From assembly GCA_963921425.1 (NCBI GenBank), contig OY992832.1, positions 31,391,475-31,455,474 on the forward strand: a stretch of 64,000 nucleotides of DNA, given 5' to 3'. Both the position numbers and the translations under genes were made by a program. Under the pieces are notes generated by a model. The model was given only the letters and a program-made list of their open reading frames with translations, had not been told where the DNA came from and ran no database searches. This document shows, one piece after another, positions 54,879-64,000 of the stretch (position 1 is the first letter of the stretch; each line of letters opens with the position of its first letter). This DNA is from Dryas octopetala. Taxonomy: Eukaryota; Streptophyta; Magnoliopsida; Rosales; Rosaceae.

Positions 54879-57800
54879 ATGGCTAGTGGAGGGAAATCAC
54901 GTGATCCAGCTTAGGATCATGCCGATCCATTACCGGGTAGCAGACAAGGTTCAACATGCAAATATTGTGGCCTTGTAATGAAGGGTGCTGAAGTGACACG
55001 ATTAAAATACCACCTTAGTGATTTGGATCCTGGACACAATGTGCAACGATGCAATAGTGTCCCACCAGAAGTGAGACAATTCATCATTGCAGAGATGCAA
55101 CACAAACAACACCAAAAGAGCAAAAAAATACAAAGGATAGAAGAGCTAGAGAAGAGCTTCGAGGACAAGGTCAGATTGAGCTGAGTGATGATGATGAAGA
55201 AGATGATGATGAAGATCATAATGATGATATGAGGCCTCAAGAGCGAAGAGAATTTCGAGCTGAACTTCGAGCCTCTAGAGCAGCAGAATGGGAGAGGGAA
55301 CACTCACATAAAGTCCCAAATAGGGGACAAGGTTCTGGGTCTAGTAGTGGTGCACAGATGCAAAGAGCATCAAGCATTAGGGAATCACGACCAACACCTC
55401 CAGTGGCACCAAGCTTGTACAAGGCAGCTCAAGCACGCCAAAATAGTGTTAAAAATCTCTTTTCCGGATAGTCAATCAAAGATGGGATGCAACGCTTGAT
55501 CAGCAAGTTCTTCATATATGAAAATGTTCCTCCTTCAAAAGCAGAATCTCATCATTTCAAAAATTTGGTGATAGGATGTCAACAGGCAGGGGTAGGAGTG
55601 GAACCTCCAACACCCTATCAGATACGCACCGGATTTTTGGACCAGGAGCTTCAAGAAATGCAAGAGCATGTTAACAAATTGAAGACTGATTGGGCAACTT
55701 ATGGTTTCACAATCATGTGTGATGGTTGGACAAGTCCAACCAAACTGTTTATCATAAACTTCATGGCCTACTCAAGAGGGAAGTCGGTATTCCTTAAGTC
55801 CGTTGATTCTTCAGATTGCATAAAGGATCATAAATATATTTATGGGCTACTAAAGGATGTAATCACGGAGATTGAAGAGGAGAATGTTGTTCAAGTTGTG
55901 ACCGACAATGGTTCCGCATTTGTCAAAGCAGATAAGAAGTTAATGAACAAATACAATGTGTACTGGACGTCGTGTGCAGCACATTGCATTGATCTAATGT
56001 TTGAAGAGATGGGGAAGAAAGAGTAGGTTGCTAATGTGATTAAAAAAGCCAGAATGATCACGAATTATATTTACAACCATAACTGGTTGTTGGCAAAGAT
56101 GCGAGAGATCACGAAGGGAGATATTGTTCGTCCTGGTGCCACCCGATTTGCTACAAACTATATTGCATTGGATAGTTTGTATGGTAAGATGATGGGGCTG
56201 AAGCAATTGTTCACCAGTGATGATTGGGGTCGTAGCAATTTCCGACGTTCAGATGCAGGCATCACGGTTGAAAATATAGTTCTTGATCACTCTTTTTGGC
56301 AACAAGTGCATAAGGTGTGCGGTCTATTTGAACCTCTCTACGTAGTTTTACGTATTGTTGACATAGAAGTGTATTCTACAATGGGATCAATTTATGAGTT
56401 GATGCGTGTCGTGAAGGAAGAGCTAGAAAAAAAACAGGGTGCACGGTGGGTAATAAAAATCATCAACGATCGATGGTTTAAAACGTTACAACACGATTTG
56501 CACGCAGCAGGTAACCCAATAATTTATTTGTTATTTTGGTTCCGCATTTTTTTAAATTGATTTAGCTTTCAATTAATGAACTAAATTACTAATTATGTAT
56601 TTCTATATTTACTTGATGCATGATTGCAGCCTATTATTTGAATCCTCGCTATCAATATAGACCTGGCGTTGGAAATGATGGTGAACTTATTCGGGCTGTG
56701 CACAACGTATTCTCCAAATTGGATCCCTATTCACCAGAAGTTGGCCAATTTGAAAATGAGGCAAAAATAATTTGCCATAAGGCCCATAAGAATCCTTACG
56801 AAAAATATTAATACTTTATAGAATTTGATTATCTTAAATTATATATTTGATTGATATTGTATAATTTGTATTGTATTTGTATCTAGTTAACATATTTTAA
56901 AGATGCCCGGAAAATGTTCGGAGAGCGAGCTGCAAAGGCCGCTAGATCACGAATGTCTCCTAGTGAGTATACATCGTACTTGTATTAGTTAGATTAACTT
57001 AATTATTTATTTTTATAGTTACACTTACACAAACAAATTTTTCATTTCAGGTGAATGGTGGATCATGTATGGGAGTGATGCGCCTACTGTAAGGAAGTTA
57101 GCCATCAAAGTTTTATCACAAACGGCGTCATCATCAGCTTATGAAAGAAACTGGAGCATTTTCGCACTCATACACACCAAACAACGAAACAGGCTCTCAT
57201 ATAGTAGGTTAGAAAAGATGGTGCATTACTACTATAATATGAGGCTTGCACTTCGAGACAAGAAAGCAAAGGAGGATTGCGTCGATGAATATGATCCGCT
57301 GGATATATATGATGCTGCTATAGGGGATGATGATGTGGAGGAAAACCAGCTTTATCAGTGGATTAGGCCCCTTCATTTAGATGATGATGCAGGCAATCCA
57401 GACCCTGATATTGCAGCTCAAGCATGCCAGGAAGGTATCAATGTGGACAGAGTTCTAAATGTGGAGGTGAACCCTACTGCAAGTTTCAATGAACTTATGC
57501 AACCAAGGTCGACACATCGTACTGAGCCAGTTCCCACTAATCCTTCTCGATCAGGCAACTCTAGCACAAGATCGGGCACTCCTACCAACAGTGGAGGTAG
57601 AGGTAGTGGTGGTGGTGGTGGTGGTGGTGGTGAAAATGAAGATGTCACTGGACATTCTCAAGAGTATATGAGCCCATTTTCTGTCGAAGCAAACTACACA
57701 CATGCAACACAAGATGAGGATCATGGGAGTAGGGGTACCGGACCAGGAATTGGTGCCATAGGAAAAGACTATAGTCGCAGACAAAGAGGTCATGAGATTT

Positions 57801-58162
57801 TGGCACAAGAAGAAGAGAATTCATTATCCACCACTTTTGGCTCTATGGGGGTAGGAAGTGACAATTACAATTATGGGCAAAACCCTCCAATATTCTACCC
57901 ACCACATCTGCATTACTTGGTTGAGTCTGATAGTAACTCATTGGCACAACAAGAGACAAACTCTTCAAATGAGTATGCTTATGGGCAAATTCAACCACAA
58001 CAGGTTCCTGATCCATATGGTTGGCATGTTGGCAATTACATGGAAAATTATGCTGGAGAAGTATCTTGGGATGATTATTCTTTGCATTACACTTACTCTA
58101 GACATGATGATACTGAAGACAGCGAAAATTTTGAACCTCCTAGAAACTCGATGTGGTATTGA
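54879..58162 (+). pseudogene. hAT transposase gene (BED finger, DUF659, hAT C-terminal dimerisation), decayed
   Basis: Exons about 54879-56510, 56630-56811, 56887-56962 and 57051-58162. From MASGGKSRD: BED-type zinc finger CKYCG...RLKYHL; acidic/Arg-rich linker; DUF659 core (NLVIGCQQAGVGVEPPTPYQ; FTIMCDGWTS; VVTDNGSAFVKADKKLM; WTSCAAHCIDLM); YYLNPRYQY; hAT dimerisation domain (SSSAYERNWSIFALIHTKQR, LEKMVHYYYNMRL); then a long low-complexity tail with a Gly run. Damage: in-frame TAG stops near 54913, 55469 and 56024, a frame slip near 55100-55150, and no good donor after 56811. Likely inactive now, but the reading frame is otherwise well kept, so it is a fairly recent copy. Confidence 0.85.
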
Positions 58163-58244
58163 TTACTTTTGTAACTCATGTGGCAATATTGTAGTAAAAA
58201 TAAAATTGAGGTATTATTGAAGTAATTATTAATTAGTGAAGCAT

Positions 58245-58526
58245 TTGTTTAACAGTATTTGCCTCCAGCGCGCATTATATTCATCACATATCACATGAAA
58301 CCTATTATATAACTTGATTTTTTCAATGTTTTTTATCAATGTAGTAGATAATATGTTAAATAAACATATGGTAAAGTTTCATTCAAAATTTCAGTATTTT
58401 GATAGTAATTTCCGGCGTTTCCGTCGAATTTTTGTCGAAATTTAAAAATCTTCGAAATTTCCGTCAAAATTTCCATCAAAATTTCCATCAAAATTTCTTC
58501 GAAACCCGAAATTTTATTTCTTGCTT
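58245..58526. repeat. Right end of the hAT element (inverted match to 48640-48870)
   Basis: Inverse of this segment aligns with 48640-48870 over some 240 bp ('accatatgttta', 'aacatattatct', 'ataggtttcatgtgata', 'aatataatgcgcgctg'). Terminus about ...CCCGAAATTTTATTTCTTG. A matching left end for the transposase copy and an 8-bp duplication were not found. Confidence 0.65.
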
Positions 58527-58534
58527 ATCCTATG

Positions 58535-58725
58535 GGTGAAAAAATAAAATTTAAATTTCTATCCCAATCAGAAGTTAACGAATTACATGCATTTCAAAAA
58601 TCATTAGTCTAATTAGTCAGGAGAATAAACAAAAGTTATTTAAAAGAAGAAATCAAATTCAAACGAATTGAAGATCAATTAACTAGTACAATTCTTCAAC
58701 AAAAGATTAATAATTTTGAAGCATC
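58535..58725 (+). other. Short coding-like stretch, unidentified
   Basis: Roughly 60 codons of charged, heptad-like sequence (SQSEVNELHAFQKS; FKRIEDQLTSTILQQKI) directly between the hAT end and the receptor-kinase relic. Could be a fragment of an old element or gene; no family assigned. Confidence 0.2.
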
Positions 58726-59195
58726 CTAGACTAAAGATTGTTCATACAAATATTAAATCGTCAGGCTAAGATATTAGATTTTGGATTGGCAAGTGTTTAT
58801 ATTGAGGAGAATGAAGTTATGGCCATCAAAAATAAAGTTTCGCAGTAAGTAATAAGTATACCGCTCTAAACTTTCTAAACAGTATTTGGCCAAAAACATA
58901 CTTTCTAATTAAACAGTTCTTTGTTATGCAATTAAAAAAAAAAAGGTTCTAAACGGCTTTATTTTGAAAGATCAGAGGTGCGCACAATGGAACACATCAC
59001 ATACTCCTTCTCTGCTTCATCTTGTTTTCACCATAAGTTAGCTCTTGAATCCATTCAATATGCAAGGGAAAAGAAGTAACTATTAAATAGATTATGCTTA
59101 CAAATTATTTTTTGTTGACACAGATCGAGGATATATGGCGCCTAGAGTATGTTCAAGGAAACGTAACGAGTTAAACTGATGTTTACAGTTTTGGG
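58726..59195 (+). pseudogene. Relic of a second LRR-malectin receptor kinase (kinase exons)
   Basis: 58726-58846 matches exon 24 of the gene at 37771-48134: RLKIVHTNIKS, a gap of about 40 bp, then LDFGLASVYIEENEV. The donor and intron sequence also match ('cgcagtaagtaataagta', 'gatcagaggtgcgca' versus 46518-46630). 59126-59195 matches exon 25 (RGYMAPR...DVYSFG) with frame damage. HRD is HTN here, again lacking the catalytic Asp, and DFG keeps its Asp. Decay is advanced. It is placed tail-to-tail with NLR 2. Confidence 0.8.
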
Positions 59196-59745
59196 TGATC
59201 TGCCAAACTCAATTCACCCAAGTTGATGTAGCTGCTCAACCCCTTTTGAGCATAACAGAGTGATGGCAAATATTCCTATCAATATCAAATTAAGGCTAGA
59301 GGTCACCATGGACCATGTAGATCCTTTTCCAACTTTTGATTTACCTTTAATGGTCATGGCTGACCTCATGCACATGAGCTTTTATATTATAAAAAACATT
59401 CTAATCTATTACCTATGAGTTCTATTCCAATGGCCTTGCATAGAAGTAGAACAATGTACAACCACGGACATATATTATTATTTGTATCTCACACCTTTGA
59501 ATTATACAGAACTATATCAATCAGAAGCTAAATATTGCATCACAATCCAAAAACAAAACAAATAAAAATGAAAGAAATTGCATCCAAGGAATTATTTAAC
59601 AGCACCAAAATATACATAACACAAAGTTCAAAGCCTAGAAATTAAATAGACATACAATACTTTTCAACTCACCAATGATCAAAGGCTTCCATGGAGATAG
59701 TGATTTTCTGGCTTTCATTGATCGCTACCACGATCAAGCGTGCTT
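59196..59745. other. 3' flank of NLR 2
   Basis: No gene. 59287-59470 has a counterpart at about 1630-1800, downstream of NLR 1. Confidence 0.5.
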
Positions 59746-62438
59746 CTATTTTCTCCAAACCCCTGTCTCGCGAACAGTGTGGGGAATATTTTTCAATTCG
59801 GAACAATTGCGAATCTCCATGTAGCGTAGTGCAGGCATAAGCATCATGTCGTGCCAGTCTTCCTCTAACATATTTAACAACTTCAAACACAAACCCTCAA
59901 TACTCCAAGTGCAGTGAGAAAGGATCAGTTTGACAATGTTGCAATTCTCAACACAAAGATAATGCAATCTACGAAGCTTTGTAGAAGTAAACCAATTGGG
60001 CATTGTTTTAGAATAGTAATTCCTAAGATACAGCTCCTCTAGATTTGGAGGCAGCCCACCTAACATTTCCAAAGTTTCTTTTTTCTTGCATTCATCAGCA
60101 TCAATTGCTAGAACCTTGAGGTTCGTGAGACTTGTTAGGATGCCCATTTCAATATTTTTGGAGACTTGACCGGTACCAGTAGCATCACTTATTATAATTC
60201 GAAGAACTCTAAGCTGCTTCAGTTTTCCAAGCTCAAGAAGGGCACAAGTTCTTGTTTTAGCCTTACTCACCATCCTGAATCCCGAGAGTTCTTGAAGATT
60301 AGAGAGCCTCCCTAGTCCCTTAGGTAGGTACTCCAGGCTGGGACATGTTCCAAGGTCTAAGACAATAAGCCTCTTCAAACTTGTGATTGATTGATGTATT
60401 TTGACTAAATTGTGGCATCCGTTCAATACCAAAAGTTGGAGGTTAAGGAGTTTTTCAATTGAAGATGGCACTTCTCGAAGGTTCAGAATTCTACTTAGGT
60501 TTAGACATGCTAGGCGTTTTAGACAACTGATCCAGCGGAAGAGATCGTCTACACAAATTTCTGTTCAACAAATTATATAAATATATTGAATTTGAAGTAA
60601 ATAGCGTTGTATATATTAAGAATGAGAGAGAGCTAGAGAGGAAGATAAATACCTGAAGAGGCGGTGGCGCTATCTTCAACATCTAACTTAGAGTAAGACA
60701 AGTCCAACACCCTCAAGGATTGCAGCAATTCAAAATTCTTGCAGAAGTTAATTGGAGAGCTTGACATGAGGAACAAGACCCTCAACCTTGGATTGGTTTT
60801 GATCATCGATGGCTTATCATCATGATAAGCCTCAGTCTCCATTTCATGATCAGTGAAACATAACCACCTTGAATCTTCTCTCTGTATCTGTATGCCTTGT
60901 GGATTGAAGCTGCAAAATGCCTCCTCCTCCGCAATCTTGATAATCAATTGTCGGACCATATCATGTATCTTGCACTTGTAGACTCTGCCATCATAGCCTC
61001 GCCGCTCCACAACTTCCACAAGGCATCTGTTGACAAGTTCTGACAAACATTCATAGCCCAACTCTATTGCTGTCTTGGAGCCATACTTGGGATTATTCTG
61101 GATGATGCCCTCTGCAATCCACCAGTAAATTAGCTGCTCTGCGGGTATCTCAAAGTCTTCGGGATAAATGGAGACACACAATAGGCATTGCTTTAGACGG
61201 GTGTTTGGAAGTTCATCATAGCTCAATTGCAGAGAACACATAACTGATTCAAATTCGGTTTTTCCTTCAATTGTCATTTCATGAAATCTTTCTGAAGTTT
61301 TCCTCCACTCAAAAAGAGAATTATTCTTCTTTGCCAATAGCCCTCCAATTGTCTTGATTGCGAGTGGAAGTCCACCACATTTCTTCAAGATTTTATTTGC
61401 TTCATCTTGAAGCTCCTTATTCTGGCATTTTCCCTTGGTTATTTTAAATGCATATTCACTGAATAAACACCAACTGTCCTGTTTATTCAGAGGACGGGGC
61501 TGGTGAATTTTTGAGCTTTCAAGAACCATTTGTTTTGCAACCTCTTCATCCCTAGTAGTAATTATGATGCAGCTCGTCTTACCAACTTTTTTTGGTAGCT
61601 TGTCACAAAGGTCATTCCACCAAGACCATAATTCAACGTCACGCCACACATCGTCCATGACAATAAGATAGTTTTCATCTTCAAGTACTTGTTTAAGACT
61701 GCTCAACATGTGATGAATATCAGATTCCAAGACAGTTTTTCCTGCTCCTTCCAGCATGCGCTTCATAATCCGCTTACGATTGAAATTCTGTGAAACACAC
61801 ACCCAAATCATCTTGTCGAATTTACGAACCACATCTTCATCTTGAAAGATTTTCTGAGCAATGGTGGTTTTGCCCAATCCCCCCATCCCCACAATGCCAA
61901 AACAGTCAAGTTCCCCCTTGGTACTCCCATGTATCCACTCTTTTAACTCTTTTATTTCTTTTTCCAATCCATACGTCACAGATGGCCCGCAATCCTGTGA
62001 CTTAAATTCCATATCTTCAGCGCCATGGCTTCCACCTACAGATTCTCTTGGCTTCAAATGTTGGTCCAAGGTTCTCTCTATCTTCTCCATTTCAGAATTA
62101 ATTTTTGTCAACTTCTTGCTCATCCGACGCCAGAAAAATGGATCATGAAGCAACGATAAGCACCAATTTCTCCTGTATTCATCTCTAACCAGACAATCAG
62201 TCAATACATTGTCAGCTTCATAAATCACTTCCCTTAGTTGACTCAAGGCTACCCGGATCCTTTCATATTCACGCTTAAGAGTCTCTGTGTCGGCAAGTAA
62301 GGCTTTCATAGTGTCAAGCCCTTTCTTCATCTGCTCAAACTGACTTCTAAAATTCATGGCAAATTCTGCTTCGTTCGCTATAGTCGTACATATTTGATCT
62401 GTTACGACCTGAATCATGATATCTACTAGCGTCCCCAT
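59746..62438 (-). CDS. CC-NB-ARC-LRR immune receptor, ZAR1/RPP13L4-like (NLR 2)
   Basis: Paralogue of NLR 1: exons 62438-60653 and 60560-59746 (one 92-bp intron, same position and phase, ...TASSE|ICVDDLF), 866 residues. Coiled coil with REVIYEADNVLTDC near 70-83; P-loop GIVGMGGLGKTT near 181-192; YLIVMDDVW; CIIITTRDEEVA; CGGLPLAIKTIGGLL; CLLCVSIYPEDFEIP; MHD variant CKIHDMV (ZAR1 also has IHD); LRR region ending GVWRK. An in-frame ATG 36 bases upstream (62474) would add MKRDRYNTNNVG; the internal start is chosen because MGTLVDIMIQ aligns with MATLVDAMIQ of NLR 1. All nucleotide-binding motifs look intact. Role in immunity inferred from the family. Confidence 0.9.
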
Positions 62439-62474
62439 GCCCACGTTGTTTGTATTGTATCTGTCACGTTTCAT

Positions 62475-62989
62475 AAAAAAAAAAAAAAAAAAAGGATAAA
62501 ATAGTAAACACCAACAACCACCAATAAAAATATCATTTCTTAAATAAACCCAAAAAAAAAAAATTGCACTAAGCAGTTACTGATTATTCATTTATAGTAT
62601 TTTCTTAAGAATCATCTTTTATACAGTTAATTAATATTTTAAAGGTTCATTTTTAGTGCCAATGATGATTTGATTTAGTGAATTCACTAGTTGATTAATA
62701 AAAAGAAAAAATTGATCATGTATAGCTTTCATTGTATAATTAACCCTATTAATTTACATTTTATCAAATAGGTTGACGCACTGTAAAAAGTGAATACTAA
62801 AACATGCTTTAAGGGCCGATTCAATTTTCAATTCTGTTTTATTTTCAAATAGTGCAATTAAGGTTTTATTTTCAATTTTGTTTAAATGGTTAGTAAACAA
62901 AAATCTAGTATTTTCAATTCTGTTTTTTTAACTATTAATTAGAAACAATCAAGGAAATAAAGTGAAAAAGATCGATAAAGCATAGATAA
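62475..62989. other. Upstream region of NLR 2
   Basis: AT-rich with A runs at 62475-62493 and 62551-62563; no gene. Promoter of NLR 2 is expected here but no clear element stands out. Confidence 0.4.
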
Positions 62990-63308
62990 GGCCGTCTATA
63001 ATGGTGATCCCTAAATACCCAATACCCAAATCAATTTTGTATATCAAAAAGTGTAAAAATATAAATTTTGGGGATCACCAACACAATGGTGTTGAGGCCC
63101 AAATATAGGGATATTAATATTTAACTCATTTATTTGTTGGTGGGCCAGCCATTTAATTTGGTTTTGGGTATAGTCTATACCCACAATTGGGAATAGCTTT
63201 TGGGTCTCAAAAAATTAACTATGAAGATCACATTCTGGCTGGATTATATCCAATTTATATCCAAAAAATGGGTTTGGGGATCAGATTCAGACTGCATTGT
63301 AGAAGGCC
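62990..63308. mobile_element. PIF/Harbinger-type MITE with TAA duplication
   Basis: Ends GGCCGTCTATAATGGTGATC and (inverse) GGCCTTCTACAATGCAGTCT; TAA on both sides (62987-62989 and 63309-63311). 319 bp; interior has an inner inverted pair 'gtgatcccta'/'ggggatcaga'. No coding content. Confidence 0.75.
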
Positions 63309-63311
63309 TAA

Positions 63312-64000
63312 CATGACTACCCTAGATTAAAAAAATAAAATCTGACTATCAAAGATATATAATTTTTAAATACACCAAACACATGTGTCTTTCAAATTCT
63401 GCATTTAGAATCGTACACCAACATCAATAATTCCAAGCATCACCATCATCAACAAAACAAATTTACGGAAAAATAAAATAGAGTTCAAATCCATTGCCAT
63501 AGCAAGGGTTCTGTAAATTAATAAAATAAAAAATAAAAAACAAGGGTACGTATTGGGGGAGAGCTTTGAGCAAAAGGAAAACCGCAGTTGCAACAGCTAG
63601 TCCCCCAAAAAAAGCAAATAAAAAGGAAAATAATCCATAATTCAATAAGCTAGTGAAACACCAACCAAAGTTCTCAGGGTGGGTAAAGAAATAGATGAAC
63701 ATTCTTCCAATTTTGAAAAGAAAAACAAAATAGTGGCTTGTGCAAGACATGTAGTAAAGGATAATGACAACATTTGTAGAGAGTCAGAGGAGAAAGGTCA
63801 CCAAATGAAGCTAAAAGGTTGAAAAATATTGAGGGAGGAAGAAATAGATGAAGCTAAAAAATTCTAGAGGACAATTTGGTATTGAGTTAATAAAAAGAGG
63901 TTAAAGAATTAAAAGACAATGAGAGAAGTATGATTACTGTTTTGGAGTGCCAATAAGGCATCCCATAGTTTAAAAAGCTATTGAGTAACCACAGTCTTTG
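63312..64000. other. Intergenic end of window; possible small membrane-protein exon
   Basis: The minus-strand frame 63750-63550 reads MSCTSHYFVFLFKIGRMFIY, then THPENFGWCFTSLLNYGLF, GGLAVATAVFLLLKALPQY, with two hydrophobic spans and a donor-like 'tac|gtaccc' at the end. It might be a first exon of a small membrane protein, but I recognise no family and AT-rich DNA can give such frames by chance. Confidence 0.2.

Noticed and set aside
48633-58526. One single 9.9-kb hAT element spanning both inverted ends
   Set aside because: The exact 8-bp duplication around 48633-52816 favours a separate element; the similarity to 58245-58526 is then family relatedness. It remains a fallback if the 8-bp match is chance.

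Overview
The window is nuclear DNA of a flowering plant, almost certainly a dicot. Support: intron-rich host genes with GT-AG introns, two coiled-coil NB-ARC LRR resistance genes, a malectin-type LRR receptor kinase, and a dense load of plant transposons (CACTA, hAT, Mutator-like, PIF/Harbinger, Ty1/copia, fold-back MITEs). The species cannot be fixed from the sequence; a woody rosid would fit but that is a guess.

Three host genes look intact. Two are paralogous CNL genes on the minus strand at the two ends of the window (2107-4834 and 59746-62438; 870 and 866 residues after splicing one short intron). They resemble ZAR1/RPP13-like protein 4 along their whole length. Between them lies a 26-exon LRR-malectin receptor kinase (37771-48134, + strand, 1026 residues, frame preserved over every junction). 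Its catalytic HRD motif reads HMN, so it is probably a pseudokinase. A decayed second copy of its kinase exons (58726-59195) sits tail-to-tail with the right NLR and also lacks the Asp (HTN). Sequence like the receptor gene's 3' flank also lies beyond the 3' end of the left NLR. The simplest reading is an old receptor-kinase/NLR tail-to-tail module that was duplicated and then broken up by transposons.

Layout: 1-1106, 3' part of a CACTA element carrying a SnRK2 kinase exon fragment; 2107-4834, NLR 1; 4.8-10.6 kb, intergenic with fold-back repeats, a purine-rich minisatellite and a SINE; 10653-16785, a whole CACTA element with an ACT target duplication and a decayed tnpA-like gene; 17113-19671, a shortened relative in reverse orientation; 21565-26315, a young, broken Ty1/copia element; 27.6-33.9 kb, a local array of repeated segments hit by two MULE-like and two Harbinger elements, several of whose empty sites survive in the neighbouring copies; 34845-37120, a Pack-MULE with TBCC-domain protein exons; 37771-48134, the receptor kinase with three MITEs and a 140-bp CT tract in its introns; 48633-52816, a gene-fragment-bearing hAT element (PPR fragment); 53425-54627, a MULE inside the leader of a decayed hAT transposase gene (54879-58162); 58726-62438, receptor-kinase relic and NLR 2; 62990-63308, a Harbinger MITE.

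The most interesting points are the ZAR1-like NLR plus adjacent pseudokinase receptor module, since ZAR1 works through pseudokinase partners, and the number of transposons here that carry host gene fragments (SnRK2, TBCC-domain, PPR and unidentified exons).
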